A stretch of 64,000 nucleotides of DNA from Sphingobacterium kitahiroshimense. GTDB taxonomy: Bacteria > Bacteroidota > Bacteroidia > Sphingobacteriales > Sphingobacteriaceae. The stretch is from NCBI RefSeq assembly GCF_025961315.1, contig NZ_JAOQNK010000001.1, forward strand, positions 248,001 through 312,000, in the 5' to 3' direction. Of the stretch, positions 9,368-17,651 are shown piece by piece (positions within the stretch are counted from its first letter, which is position 1; the number at the start of each line of letters is the position of its first letter). The notes under the pieces are model-generated. The model ran no database searches and was not told the origin of the DNA. It saw only the letters and a list, made by a program, of their open reading frames with translations. The translations under genes and the position numbers were made by a program.

Positions 9368-10168
9368 CTAATTAATACTATTGATATATTCTAGACCCTT
9401 GTTTGAAATCAAGTGTTTTATATCCTTATATGGCACTTTTAGTGCTGTGTTTCCCCCAGAATAGGGTTTAATTTCATATACATTGTAATAGAAAAGTAGA
9501 TCTTCTTTGTCTAAAGCAAAATTGTTTGCAAGGGCAAAATTGCCAGCTTCAAAAAAGAACTTGTCATTTAAAGATTCTTTGTCAGATAGATTTTCCAGTT
9601 TGCGAAAGTATTTTTCTGCAATTTTAATCAATTCTTTCTGATTTTCTTCATTTATGATATCGTTTAATGTTATTTTTTGATCTGAATTGATATCATAATG
9701 TGTAAAAAGAGTAAAATGGTCACCATGAGCACCACCGGTATATTCGGTTTGGTTGGTTTCTATGCTGATAAATTTAGGGGTATTTTGATATACTTTTGCC
9801 TGTAAATCCCGAAACCAAGCTGCGGAAGAACTGCCACTATTTTCTTCTACATATTCATCATATGCATCGACGAATCTTTTGGCTGAAATACTGATTTCCG
9901 AATCACCTTCTAAATTAATCGATTGATTGAGTAATGTGTTGATGACGGTATCCTTGAATTGTGGATATTTAGCTCTGAAGAATGTTGTGTCTATTTTTTC
10001 ACCTTCTTTCACAAAAAAGTTGCTATACCGATGCACTTCTTTCATGTCATAATGAAGCGTATCACCACTAGCTTTCTTTTGTTCTTTTGCCGTATCGTTA
10101 CCAGTACATGAAGTAATGGCAATTAATGCAAAAATGATCGAGGGGTTGAAATAGTATTTTGGTTTCAT
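9368..10168 (-). CDS. DUF4163/DUF3298 lipoprotein (RsiV-like fold)
   Basis: A 266-residue predicted lipoprotein; the lipobox is ITSC at about residues 18-21. The body matches the DUF4163 (PdaC-type) plus DUF3298 arrangement, best seen in YTGGAHGDHFTLFTHYDINSDQKITLNDII, with the TGGAH and aromatic/acidic pattern typical of these domains. Homologous domains in RsiV bind lysozyme and in PdaC accompany a deacetylase, but neither role can be assigned here. It lies 24 bases downstream of the GNAT gene and 27 bases upstream of aspartate kinase, on the same strand. Confidence 0.78.
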   Translation of the reverse strand: MKPKYYFNPSIIFALIAITSCTGNDTAKEQKKASGDTLHYDMKEVHRYSNFFVKEGEKIDTTFFRAKYPQFKDTVINTLLNQSINLEGDSEISISAKRFVDAYDEYVEENSGSSSAAWFRDLQAKVYQNTPKFISIETNQTEYTGGAHGDHFTLFTHYDINSDQKITLNDIINEENQKELIKIAEKYFRKLENLSDKESLNDKFFFEAGNFALANNFALDKEDLLFYYNVYEIKPYSGGNTALKVPYKDIKHLISNKGLEYINSIN

Positions 10169-10192
10169 GTAATTTAACCGTCCTTTTCTGTT

Positions 10193-10645
10193 CTAATATG
10201 TTATCGATACATTAATCCATTCGGCATCGAAGTCCGCTTTATACTTTCGGTAGAATTGAATAGCAGGTTCATTCCAGTCCAAAACCTGCCAAACCATGCC
10301 TTGATATCCTTTAGATTTGCCGTAATTGATAGTTTCTTCGAAAAGTTGTTTGCCAATTCCATAGCCACGCATACTTTCTGTCACAATTAAATCTTCAAGA
10401 TAGAGCCTTCTTCCTTTCCAAGTGGAATAACGAATGTAATATAGTGAAATTCCGACGATTTTCCCATCAAATTCTGCAATAAAAGCTCCCCATATTGGGT
10501 TTTCTCCAAATCCGGCGTCAATAAACTCTTCCATAGAGACCGTTACCTCATTGGGTGCTTTTTCTAATATGGCAAGTTCTTTAATTAATTCCAGCATTGC
10601 AGGACAATCTGCTTCAACAGCAGTTCTAATAATCGCTTTAGTCAT
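10193..10645 (-). CDS. GNAT family N-acetyltransferase
   Basis: A 150-residue acetyl-CoA-dependent acetyltransferase. The N-terminal IRTAVEADCPAMLELIKELA is characteristic of this branch, related to diamine/thialysine acetyltransferases. The acetyl-CoA motif reads DLIVTESMRGYGIGKQLFEE (V-x3-RGxGxGxxL). The frame is open to 10678, but I use the ATG at 10645, which gives the family's normal N-terminus and overlaps the 3' end of yggS by only 8 bases, a typical coupled start. The substrate is unknown; small amines are a fair guess. Confidence 0.85.
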   Translation of the reverse strand: MTKAIIRTAVEADCPAMLELIKELAILEKAPNEVTVSMEEFIDAGFGENPIWGAFIAEFDGKIVGISLYYIRYSTWKGRRLYLEDLIVTESMRGYGIGKQLFEETINYGKSKGYQGMVWQVLDWNEPAIQFYRKYKADFDAEWINVSITY

Positions 10646-11330
10646 TGTTTTTAAAATGTTTGATGACGCGTTTTCCAAAAATAGTACTTCCCACCCGGAT
10701 CATGTTAGATCCCTTTTCTATTGCTAATTTGTAATCAGAAGACATACCCATCGACAGCGTATCGAAACTTTCGTTTTTACGATAGAAACTTGCCTTGATG
10801 CCATCATATAATGATTTTAGCTCATAAAACTCCTCTTTGATCTCTTTTTCATTCTCTGTATTGGTTGCAATACCCATTAAGCCACGGATGTTGACATGTT
10901 TTAAAGCGAAAAATTCCTCATCGCGTAACATTTCAATTAATTCTGCATGGTCAAAACCAAATTTAGTATCTTCTTCAGCAATGTGTACCTGAAGTAAGCA
11001 GTCGATCACACGCTTGTTTTTAGCAGCTTGTTTATCGATTTCTTTCAGAAGTTTGAAAGAATCAACAGCATGGATTAAGGTCACAAAGGGAGCTACGTAT
11101 TTAACTTTATTTGTTTGCAAGTGACCAATAAGATGCCATTCGATATCTTTTGGTAGAGATTCATATTTTTCAACAAGTTCTTGAACAAGGTTTTCACCAA
11201 AAACACGTTGCCCAGCTTCATAGGCTTCCATGATATCTTCATTCGGTTTTGTTTTTGATACAGCGACTAGTTGAACGCCGAGCGCTTTAACTTCTAAATT
11301 AATCGCTTCTAGGTTGCTTGCAATACTCAT
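10638..11330 (-). CDS. yggS: YggS family pyridoxal phosphate homeostasis protein
   Basis: A 230-residue PLP-binding protein with an alanine-racemase-like TIM barrel that buffers PLP and affects amino-acid metabolism. The PLP lysine is in VAVSKTKPNEDI near residue 26, followed by FGENLVQELVEK and DIEWHLIGHLQTNKVKYV. The C-terminal LSMGMSSDYKLAIEKGSNMIRVGSTIFGKR is the phosphate-binding signature. It is probably the first gene of the minus-strand run, divergent from the DUF4296 gene, with a candidate promoter in the 73-base intergenic gap. Confidence 0.95.
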   Translation of the reverse strand: MSIASNLEAINLEVKALGVQLVAVSKTKPNEDIMEAYEAGQRVFGENLVQELVEKYESLPKDIEWHLIGHLQTNKVKYVAPFVTLIHAVDSFKLLKEIDKQAAKNKRVIDCLLQVHIAEEDTKFGFDHAELIEMLRDEEFFALKHVNIRGLMGIATNTENEKEIKEEFYELKSLYDGIKASFYRKNESFDTLSMGMSSDYKLAIEKGSNMIRVGSTIFGKRVIKHFKNND

Positions 11331-11362
11331 GATAATTGTATATTTAAGAATTCAAAGGGTGA

Positions 11363-11395
11363 CAAATGTCAGGCCTTTTTATAAATTTGTACAAA
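11363..11395 (-). promoter_or_regulatory. Candidate promoter of the yggS operon
   Basis: On the minus strand TTTG (at 11392-11395) is followed after 21 bases by GACATTTG (11363-11370), one mismatch from TAnnTTTG, 32 bases before the yggS ATG. Confidence 0.5.
11382..11389 (+). promoter_or_regulatory. Candidate -7 element for the DUF4296-mutS2-mgtC run
   Basis: TAAATTTG matches TAnnTTTG and lies 14 bases before the ATG at 11404; no clear TTTG is placed upstream. It overlaps the region of the opposing yggS promoter. Confidence 0.45.
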
Positions 11396-11403
11396 ATTAC
11401 GAA

Positions 11404-12198
11404 ATGCAACGATTAATACTGAATGTACTTGCTCTGATTTTTTTATTTGTTTCTTGTAAAAGTACAAATGAGAAAGATATTATTCCAAAAAAGGATTTTG
11501 TGAAGGTCCTAACGGAGATTTATATAACTGATGCTTATCTGTCAACATTAAACTCGGATAGTGCAAAGCGCGTTATATTTCCGTTATATGACAATACGTT
11601 CAAAAATTATGATTTGGATTCCACTTCTTTTAAGAAAAATCTTTCTTTTTATGGTAGTGATGCCGAAGTGATGAACAAGATATATGAGGAGGTCGGTAAG
11701 AATCTGAAAAATATGAATGACGGTTATATCAAAACTGACCAGGTCAGAATGGATTCTATTCGACGAAAAGATTCTATACAGAATGCACATTTTCAAGATA
11801 GTTTAACTCGCATAAATGATTTTAAAGAACTTTATGAGTCGCAGAAAAAACTAATCCTAAATTATAAACAAGATAGTGTAAAATGGGATTACAAAAAGGC
11901 CGCGCAAGAATTTTATAATAAATCGGGTTTAAAAGGTAATTTGAATCTAGGCACATTCTTACTTAAAAATATGTCTGTACCAGCTACTTCCAAAAGCGAT
12001 TCGACTGCTACTAAGAAAGTTGAGGCCAAATCCATACGAAATGGCCAGGGACCTAAACTTGAATCGGTCAAGGCTTCTGAAGATATACCTCTTAAAACTG
12101 ATGTAAAGGAGGTGAAAAATCCGGTTAAACAACCTCTTTTACTGGACCGAAAGGTCAAACAAAAAACGGAGATTCTTTCTCCAGAACCGGTTAAATAA
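11404..12198 (+). CDS. DUF4296 domain lipoprotein
   Basis: A 264-residue predicted lipoprotein. The ORF could start at 11314, but that start lies inside yggS; the ATG at 11404 gives a clean signal peptide with lipobox FVSC at residues 15-18. Residues about 28-115 fit DUF4296, a Bacteroidota-specific family of unknown function (KDFVKVLTEIYITDAYLST). The C-terminal third is lysine/proline-rich and low in complexity, probably disordered. It sits 14 bases ahead of mutS2 and is likely co-transcribed with it. Confidence 0.78.
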   Translation: MQRLILNVLALIFLFVSCKSTNEKDIIPKKDFVKVLTEIYITDAYLSTLNSDSAKRVIFPLYDNTFKNYDLDSTSFKKNLSFYGSDAEVMNKIYEEVGKNLKNMNDGYIKTDQVRMDSIRRKDSIQNAHFQDSLTRINDFKELYESQKKLILNYKQDSVKWDYKKAAQEFYNKSGLKGNLNLGTFLLKNMSVPATSKSDSTATKKVEAKSIRNGQGPKLESVKASEDIPLKTDVKEVKNPVKQPLLLDRKVKQKTEILSPEPVK

Positions 12199-12212
12199 AT
12201 AGTAATAGAAAC

Positions 12213-14588
12213 ATGATTTATCCTAATAACGCAAGTGATAAGCTCGGTTTTGCCGAGATTAAGGAATTGATAAAACAAAAATGTATCAGTGAGTCGGGGC
12301 GTAATTTGGTTGATAAGATACAGCCACAAACCCGATTTGATCAGATAGACAAGTTTTTACGTCAAACGAATGAATTTAAAGATTTATTAACAACTGATGA
12401 TGCTTTGCCAGTTGATCATTTATATCCTATTCGTGCTTTAGTTGAAAAAGCTAAAGTCGAAGGCGCCTTTTTAATGGAGGAGGAGTTTTATCGTGTGCTT
12501 CTTTCGTTGAAAACTGTTTATGCTATCATCCGATATTTCAATGATCGGGAAGGGCAGTATCCTAATTTAGAATTACTGTTTGAACATCTTCCTATTGAAA
12601 AGCAGATTATCCGTGATATTGAAATGATCATTGATGATCGGGGTAAAATGAAGCACAATGCTTCACGCCTGTTGCTTGATCTCTCTCAAAGCATCTTGAA
12701 AGCAGAACAGGAAGCACGTAAAAGAATTGATATCATTTTTAAAAGCGCGCAGAACAGTGGATGGACAGCTGACGGTAATTTGACTATTCGAGACGGCCGT
12801 CTTTGTATTCCTATCTTAGCTGAGAATAAACGTAAAGTAAAAGGACTGATTCATGATGAATCTGCTACGGGACAAACTGCTTACATAGAGCCTGAAGAAG
12901 TATTTCACCTGAACAATAAGGTTAGAGATTTGGAGTTTGAAAGACGACGTGAGATTATACGTATTTTAGTCGAGTTAACAACCAAATTGAGACCGCATAT
13001 ACCGTTGATGCTTTCGTATGATGGCTTACTTACTAAGGTAGATTTTGTTCGATCGAAGGCACTTTTTGCTTTAGATATTGAGGCGGAAATGCCTGAATTA
13101 TCCAAAGAGGCTGAAATAAATTTAGTGAATGCGCGGCATCCTTTACTGACACTAAATGCTGGGCACGACCGCGGGACAATCGTTCCTCTAAATATCAAGA
13201 TCGACGATGTACAGCGGGTTATCGTGGTGTCAGGACCTAATGCTGGAGGTAAATCTGTCTGTATGAAAACAGTAGGATTGATGCAGCTCATGTTGCAATC
13301 CGGATTGTTAATACCCGCTGATGCGCACTCCAAAATGGGGATTTATAAGCAAATTTTTGCAGATATTGGTGATGATCAGTCGATAGAGAGTGATTTAAGT
13401 ACTTATAGTGCTCATCTTTCTAAGATGAAGTATTTTACAGAGTTTGCGAATGCTCGAACGCTTATATTAATTGATGAGTTTGGTACGGGTACTGATCCAT
13501 TATTTGGAGGACCAATTGCTGAGGCTGTTTTGGAAACTTTAAATAAAAAGAACATTCGCGGTGTGGTGACGACGCACTATTCGAACCTGAAAGTATTTGC
13601 AAATCAAACACCTGGTTTAGAAAATGCTTCGATGCTTTTTGATAATGTCGCCATGAAACCGCTCTATATCTTGCAGATCGGAAAACCGGGGAGTTCTTAC
13701 GCCTTTGAAATTGCGCAAAAAATTGGATTGAATAAAGAGATTATTCATTTAGCAAAACAGAAGGTTGGAAACCATCAGAAAAAAGTAGATACGCTTTTGG
13801 TAGATCTGGAGCGCGAAAAGAAGGAAATATTTGATACAAAAGCTGCTATAACAAGACGAGAAAAGGAATTGATCCGCATAAAATCTGAATACGAGGATTT
13901 ACAATCTTATTTGGAGGAGAATAAAAAGACAATTCTCAAAAAAGCAAAGGAAGAAGCCCAGATACTCTTAAAAAACTCTAATAAATTAATTGAAAATACA
14001 GTAGCAGAGATTAAGTCTGCTCAGGCTGATAAAGAAAAGACTAAGGAAATTCGCGCCAATTTGGATCGTTCATTCTCGACCATACTACCTAAGGATAAAA
14101 AGATCGAGAAGAAACCTATTGCTACCGCTGATTTAACAGAGGAAATTGCTGTTGGCGATTGGGTAAAGATTATCGATTCGGAAAATGAGGCTGTTGTATT
14201 AGAGGTTGCAAAAAACAATCTTATTCTAGCAATGGGTGAACTGAGAACGGTGCAGAAGCGCAAAAATGTTATCAAGTTAGCGGGTAAAGATTTGAAGAAA
14301 GCAGCAAAAGCTGGATCTAAGACACTTTCTGCACATGCTGTAGCTGATTTCAATCCTGAGATTGATCTTCGCGGTATGCGCACCGAAGATGCGCTGTATG
14401 AGTTGGAGAAAGTATTGGATAGAGCAGTGATGATCGGGTACCCTTCTTTAAAAATTATCCATGGTAAAGGGGATGGTATTCTACGAAAGTTTATCCGTGA
14501 TTATTTAAGAAAATACAGCCATATTTCCCGATTTGAAGACGAACATCAGGACCGTGGTGGTGATGGTATTACTTATGCATATTTATAA
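12213..14588 (+). CDS. mutS2: Endonuclease MutS2
   Basis: A 791-residue MutS-family ATPase without the mismatch-recognition domain. Domains in order: MutS core/clamp, ATPase with Walker A GPNAGGKSVCMKT near residues 340-352 and Walker B LILIDEFGTGTDP near 420, a long coiled-coil stretch (about 510-640), and a C-terminal Smr domain (715-791) with IDLRGMRTEDAL and HGKGDGILRKFI. Known family members suppress recombination or rescue collided ribosomes using the Smr part. The HGKGDG loop has Asp where Thr is common. It is flanked at 14 bases on each side by DUF4296 and mgtC-like genes in one operon. Confidence 0.94.
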   Translation: MIYPNNASDKLGFAEIKELIKQKCISESGRNLVDKIQPQTRFDQIDKFLRQTNEFKDLLTTDDALPVDHLYPIRALVEKAKVEGAFLMEEEFYRVLLSLKTVYAIIRYFNDREGQYPNLELLFEHLPIEKQIIRDIEMIIDDRGKMKHNASRLLLDLSQSILKAEQEARKRIDIIFKSAQNSGWTADGNLTIRDGRLCIPILAENKRKVKGLIHDESATGQTAYIEPEEVFHLNNKVRDLEFERRREIIRILVELTTKLRPHIPLMLSYDGLLTKVDFVRSKALFALDIEAEMPELSKEAEINLVNARHPLLTLNAGHDRGTIVPLNIKIDDVQRVIVVSGPNAGGKSVCMKTVGLMQLMLQSGLLIPADAHSKMGIYKQIFADIGDDQSIESDLSTYSAHLSKMKYFTEFANARTLILIDEFGTGTDPLFGGPIAEAVLETLNKKNIRGVVTTHYSNLKVFANQTPGLENASMLFDNVAMKPLYILQIGKPGSSYAFEIAQKIGLNKEIIHLAKQKVGNHQKKVDTLLVDLEREKKEIFDTKAAITRREKELIRIKSEYEDLQSYLEENKKTILKKAKEEAQILLKNSNKLIENTVAEIKSAQADKEKTKEIRANLDRSFSTILPKDKKIEKKPIATADLTEEIAVGDWVKIIDSENEAVVLEVAKNNLILAMGELRTVQKRKNVIKLAGKDLKKAAKAGSKTLSAHAVADFNPEIDLRGMRTEDALYELEKVLDRAVMIGYPSLKIIHGKGDGILRKFIRDYLRKYSHISRFEDEHQDRGGDGITYAYL

Positions 14589-14602
14589 TACGTTCGTCAA
14601 TT

Positions 14603-15259
14603 ATGGACTCTTTGCTGAATTTCTTTGATAATCAATACATCTGGAATGTGCTGGTTGCCATATTTTGTGGCGCTATAATAGGTTTTGAGCGGGAATATAG
14701 AAATAAAGCAGCTGGATTTAGAACGATTGTTTTGATCTGTTTTGGTTCAGCTGTTTTTACTGTTGTTTCAAAAATGATGGGTGGCAATGGGAGTGATGAT
14801 CGTATTGCCGCTAATATCGTTACTGGTATTGGTTTTATCGGTGCGGGTGTTATTTTTAAAGGAAAACTGTCGGTAAAAGGTTTAACGACTTCCGCCGTGA
14901 TATGGTCAACAGCAGGGTTAGGTATGATCTCGGGAATAGGAGAAACAAAATTAGCAATGTTTTTTACTTTCTTCATGGTTATTATCTTATCCTTATTTCA
15001 GGAAATTGAATTGATGCTATCGCGGTATTATTTAATTCGTACTGTGCATGTACGATTTATGGATTGTGACTTTGAACAGGTTACGAATTTCGAAAATGAG
15101 GCTCTAAAATTTAAGGTGAAATTCAATCGGAAAACTATTGAAAAGCTAGGTGGTGAATTGGCTGTGATCTATGACTTATCTGGTAAGATGGAGAACATTA
15201 ATAAATTCAATGAAAGACTCATCCATTTTGAGCCGATTAAGGAATTTTATTATAATTAA
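14603..15259 (+). CDS. MgtC/SapB family membrane protein
   Basis: A 218-residue protein with four or five N-terminal transmembrane helices (to about residue 130) and a cytoplasmic C-terminal domain that may be ACT-like. The family signature is clear: AIFCGAIIGFEREYRNKAAGFRTIVLICFGSAVFT, shown here in two overlapping parts, then NIVTGIGFIGAGVIFK and GLTTSAVIWSTAGLGMISG. MgtC proteins modulate F-type ATPase and are linked to low-magnesium survival. Many Bacteroidota homologues are not magnesium-regulated and have no proven role. It lies 14 bases after mutS2. Confidence 0.88.
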   Translation: MDSLLNFFDNQYIWNVLVAIFCGAIIGFEREYRNKAAGFRTIVLICFGSAVFTVVSKMMGGNGSDDRIAANIVTGIGFIGAGVIFKGKLSVKGLTTSAVIWSTAGLGMISGIGETKLAMFFTFFMVIILSLFQEIELMLSRYYLIRTVHVRFMDCDFEQVTNFENEALKFKVKFNRKTIEKLGGELAVIYDLSGKMENINKFNERLIHFEPIKEFYYN

Positions 15260-15355
15260 TCTTAATTTTTTATTTACAAATATATCTTTAATTTGTTGAT
15301 ATATAGGTGGTAATAGATGTGCTGTGTTGAGGGTTTTTTATTGTAGCCGAACGGA

Positions 15356-16756
15356 TTAATTATCGTTGTAGTGAAGGGACTTTGGTTGCAAGTATTTAGG
15401 GAATGTCCTATTGAGCCATTTTCTAAATTCTGCTTCATTAAATGCCGAATCTTTTTTTAAGGTAAGTTCTAAATTCAATTCGCTTATCATCATTTCATTT
15501 TTAGACACGAGAATTCTAGTTTTGGCAACAGATTCATAACTGTTTATTTTTTCTTCTAATTCACTAAAATGAATAATTTCTCCGCCAATATTAAATGAAG
15601 AGTTTGTTCTGCCAAGATAATATAAAAATCCGTTTTTATCCTGGTGTATGCGATCTCCAGTACTTACATATTGATTTTTAGACTGATCGTGTATCCATGG
15701 ACATCTTATTTTGAGCTGCTGATCTGCTTGCAAGTGGTATTCGATACCTTTTAGAAATCGGCCAATCGTATTGTTATTGTTTGTTAAATCAGTGTGGGTA
15801 GCAATGCTGCAGATTCCCAATTCTGTGGTTCCATAGAGATTATATATGTTCGTCTCGGTATATTGATTTAGAATACATGATACCCATGTTGCTTCTAGTT
15901 TATCTGCTCCGGAAATAATGCATCGGAACAGGCCCAGTGCATTTTGATCTATTTCAATGAATTTGGGAATCATAGAAGGTAAAAGAACCAAACAGTCTAT
16001 TCTGTTGTTCGTGAATTGAGTAATGCATTTAGCGCTAAATTTTGTGGTGAAGTGTAGGTTGTGCTTTAAAAATAGTGCTAAAATCAAACTTGCAAGACCA
16101 TAACCGTGATAAAATGGAACTGTAATGAAAGTAGAGGAATAGTTAAGTAGCCCAAGTTTTGAAATTAATTCTGTAAATGGACTCCATATTTTTGAGATAT
16201 TGAGTTTACGTTCAATGGGTTTTGGAATATTTGAAGAACCTGTACTTAAAATTGTTATTTTACCATTGTTTCGTCTTATTTTATGAGAGACTTTATTGAT
16301 GACGCATGCATTAATTTCCGCAAAAGAATAGATCAAAGACTTTGTACGTAGATTTTCTAATCGATCTTTGTTATCTGTTAGCATTAGAACTTGGGGATAA
16401 TTTTCCAAAATTTTCTCTAATTGGAGATCGGATAATTGGGAACTCATGATAATTACCTCTTTTGAAAGTGCGGAAAGGGCAAATAGATAGCTAATAAAAT
16501 TGAAACTGTTGTCTGCGATGAGAATGACTCGGGAAGATAGCTTGTTTTTGGGTACTATTTTTAATTTTTCAATCGTAAGACAGGTTTCATCATACAGAGC
16601 TGCGTAAGTTATGGTACGATTACCATCATTTAAGTAGGAATCTTTTGCTTTCCGAATTGATTTCAATAAAGAAAATAAATTAACACCTGATTGAAACGTA
16701 TATAGGATGGATTTAAATACTTGAATAGCGAAATCAATTTTTTGTCGTAATCTCAT
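15356..16756 (-). CDS. AMP-binding (adenylate-forming) enzyme lacking the A10 lysine segment
   Basis: A 466-residue member of the ANL superfamily of acyl/aryl-CoA ligases. The P-loop core A3 reads LSTGSSNIPKP (near residue 172), degenerate relative to TSGTTGxPKG. A5 is NLYGTTELG, A7 is STGDRIHQDKNGFLYYLGR. The protein ends PKYLQPKSLHYNDN, just before the usual A10 motif with its catalytic lysine (NGKxxR), so the adenylation lysine appears to be absent. It follows the SDR gene by 10 bases. It may be a specialised ligase for polyketide or lipid-like products, or a protein that binds but does not adenylate. The substrate is unknown. Confidence 0.78.
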   Translation of the reverse strand: MRLRQKIDFAIQVFKSILYTFQSGVNLFSLLKSIRKAKDSYLNDGNRTITYAALYDETCLTIEKLKIVPKNKLSSRVILIADNSFNFISYLFALSALSKEVIIMSSQLSDLQLEKILENYPQVLMLTDNKDRLENLRTKSLIYSFAEINACVINKVSHKIRRNNGKITILSTGSSNIPKPIERKLNISKIWSPFTELISKLGLLNYSSTFITVPFYHGYGLASLILALFLKHNLHFTTKFSAKCITQFTNNRIDCLVLLPSMIPKFIEIDQNALGLFRCIISGADKLEATWVSCILNQYTETNIYNLYGTTELGICSIATHTDLTNNNNTIGRFLKGIEYHLQADQQLKIRCPWIHDQSKNQYVSTGDRIHQDKNGFLYYLGRTNSSFNIGGEIIHFSELEEKINSYESVAKTRILVSKNEMMISELNLELTLKKDSAFNEAEFRKWLNRTFPKYLQPKSLHYNDN

Positions 16757-16766
16757 AGGAATATGG

Positions 16767-17579
16767 TTAAAATTTATCCCATATTTTTCGAATAAAAAAT
16801 CCGATTGTTATAGGAAAGGGAGACCACCATGGCCTAGAATAACTATCAGTACCTAAGATGAGTTTTATAATACGTAAGGCTGCTTCACTACTTTGCATGG
16901 CAGGAAAGTTTTTATAACGATCGTTAGGCGCTATCATTTCTGTTTTTACCAATGGTAAGTAGACTGTTTTTAGCTTTACATTCATTTTTTTCCATTCAGA
17001 TTGGTTTGATCGGCAATATTGATCAAATGCTGTTTTTGATGCCTGGTATGCAGCCCAGTGTGGTGCAGGTGGGAGCAAAACATTTAGCGCAGAAATATTA
17101 ATAATCTGACCTTTTTGCTGTGATAGAATAGGAGTAAGTGCTAATGTCAATTTCACTGGAGCCAAATAATTCAGCATGTTGGTTCTTGTAAAATCATGGT
17201 AGCGCGGCAAGGATTTTGTTAAGCTACGATGAATCGATTTACCTGCGTTAGAAATAAATATATCTACCTTCATCTGTCTTGCATGAATATATTCAATAAG
17301 TTGATCTATTTGTTGTTCTTGATATAGATCTGTAACGTAGATGCACGCAGTGGAATTGTTTTGGGTAGCAATTGCTTTTACTTCTTCTAATTTTTCTTGC
17401 GATCGAGCCACTAAGATGAGATGTGCATGGAATTTGGAAAGAAGTATTGCACAGGCTTTTCCAATACCTTCACTTGCTCCGGTGATTAAAATAGTTTTTC
17501 CTTGGAAATACTTTGTGGCTTTCCTTCTACTTAAAAATACTTTCGGGTATAAGATATTTTCGATCCAGTTTATTTTCAC
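16767..17579 (-). CDS. Short-chain dehydrogenase/reductase
   Basis: A 270-residue NAD(P)-dependent SDR. The Rossmann motif TGASEGIGKA is near the N-terminus, followed by NAG (ISNAGKSIH), the catalytic serine in IINISALN and the catalytic YxxxK in YQASKTAFD. An Arg following the second strand (LVARSQEKL) suggests NADPH. I chose the GTG at 17579. The only longer option is a TTG at 17609 inside the upstream ABC-F terminator, and no ATG lies near the N-terminus. The gene is coupled to the AMP-binding enzyme, so both probably act on one substrate. Confidence 0.82.
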   Translation of the reverse strand: MKINWIENILYPKVFLSRRKATKYFQGKTILITGASEGIGKACAILLSKFHAHLILVARSQEKLEEVKAIATQNNSTACIYVTDLYQEQQIDQLIEYIHARQMKVDIFISNAGKSIHRSLTKSLPRYHDFTRTNMLNYLAPVKLTLALTPILSQQKGQIINISALNVLLPPAPHWAAYQASKTAFDQYCRSNQSEWKKMNVKLKTVYLPLVKTEMIAPNDRYKNFPAMQSSEAALRIIKLILGTDSYSRPWWSPFPITIGFFIRKIWDKF

Positions 17580-17593
17580 AATTCTTTCATAAT

Positions 17594-17633
17594 AAAAAAA
17601 GGTATACAATAAGCCTGCCTATTGTATACCTTT
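17594..17633 (-). terminator. Terminator after the ABC-F gene
   Basis: A perfect 14-bp stem (17598-17611 with 17620-17633), an 8-base loop, and on the minus strand a run of T. It ends only about 15 bases before the GTG start of the SDR gene, so SDR transcription depends on read-through or on a promoter inside the ABC-F gene. Confidence 0.9.
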
Positions 17634-17651
17634 CTAATAAAGTGAGTGTAA

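Noticed and set aside
11913..12329. Minus-strand ORF of 138 codons across the DUF4296-mutS2 junction
   Set aside because: It overlaps two well-supported genes and shows no family motif.
17577..17609. TTG start at 17609 for the SDR gene
   Set aside because: It lies inside the ABC-F terminator hairpin; the GTG at 17579 gives a better N-terminus.
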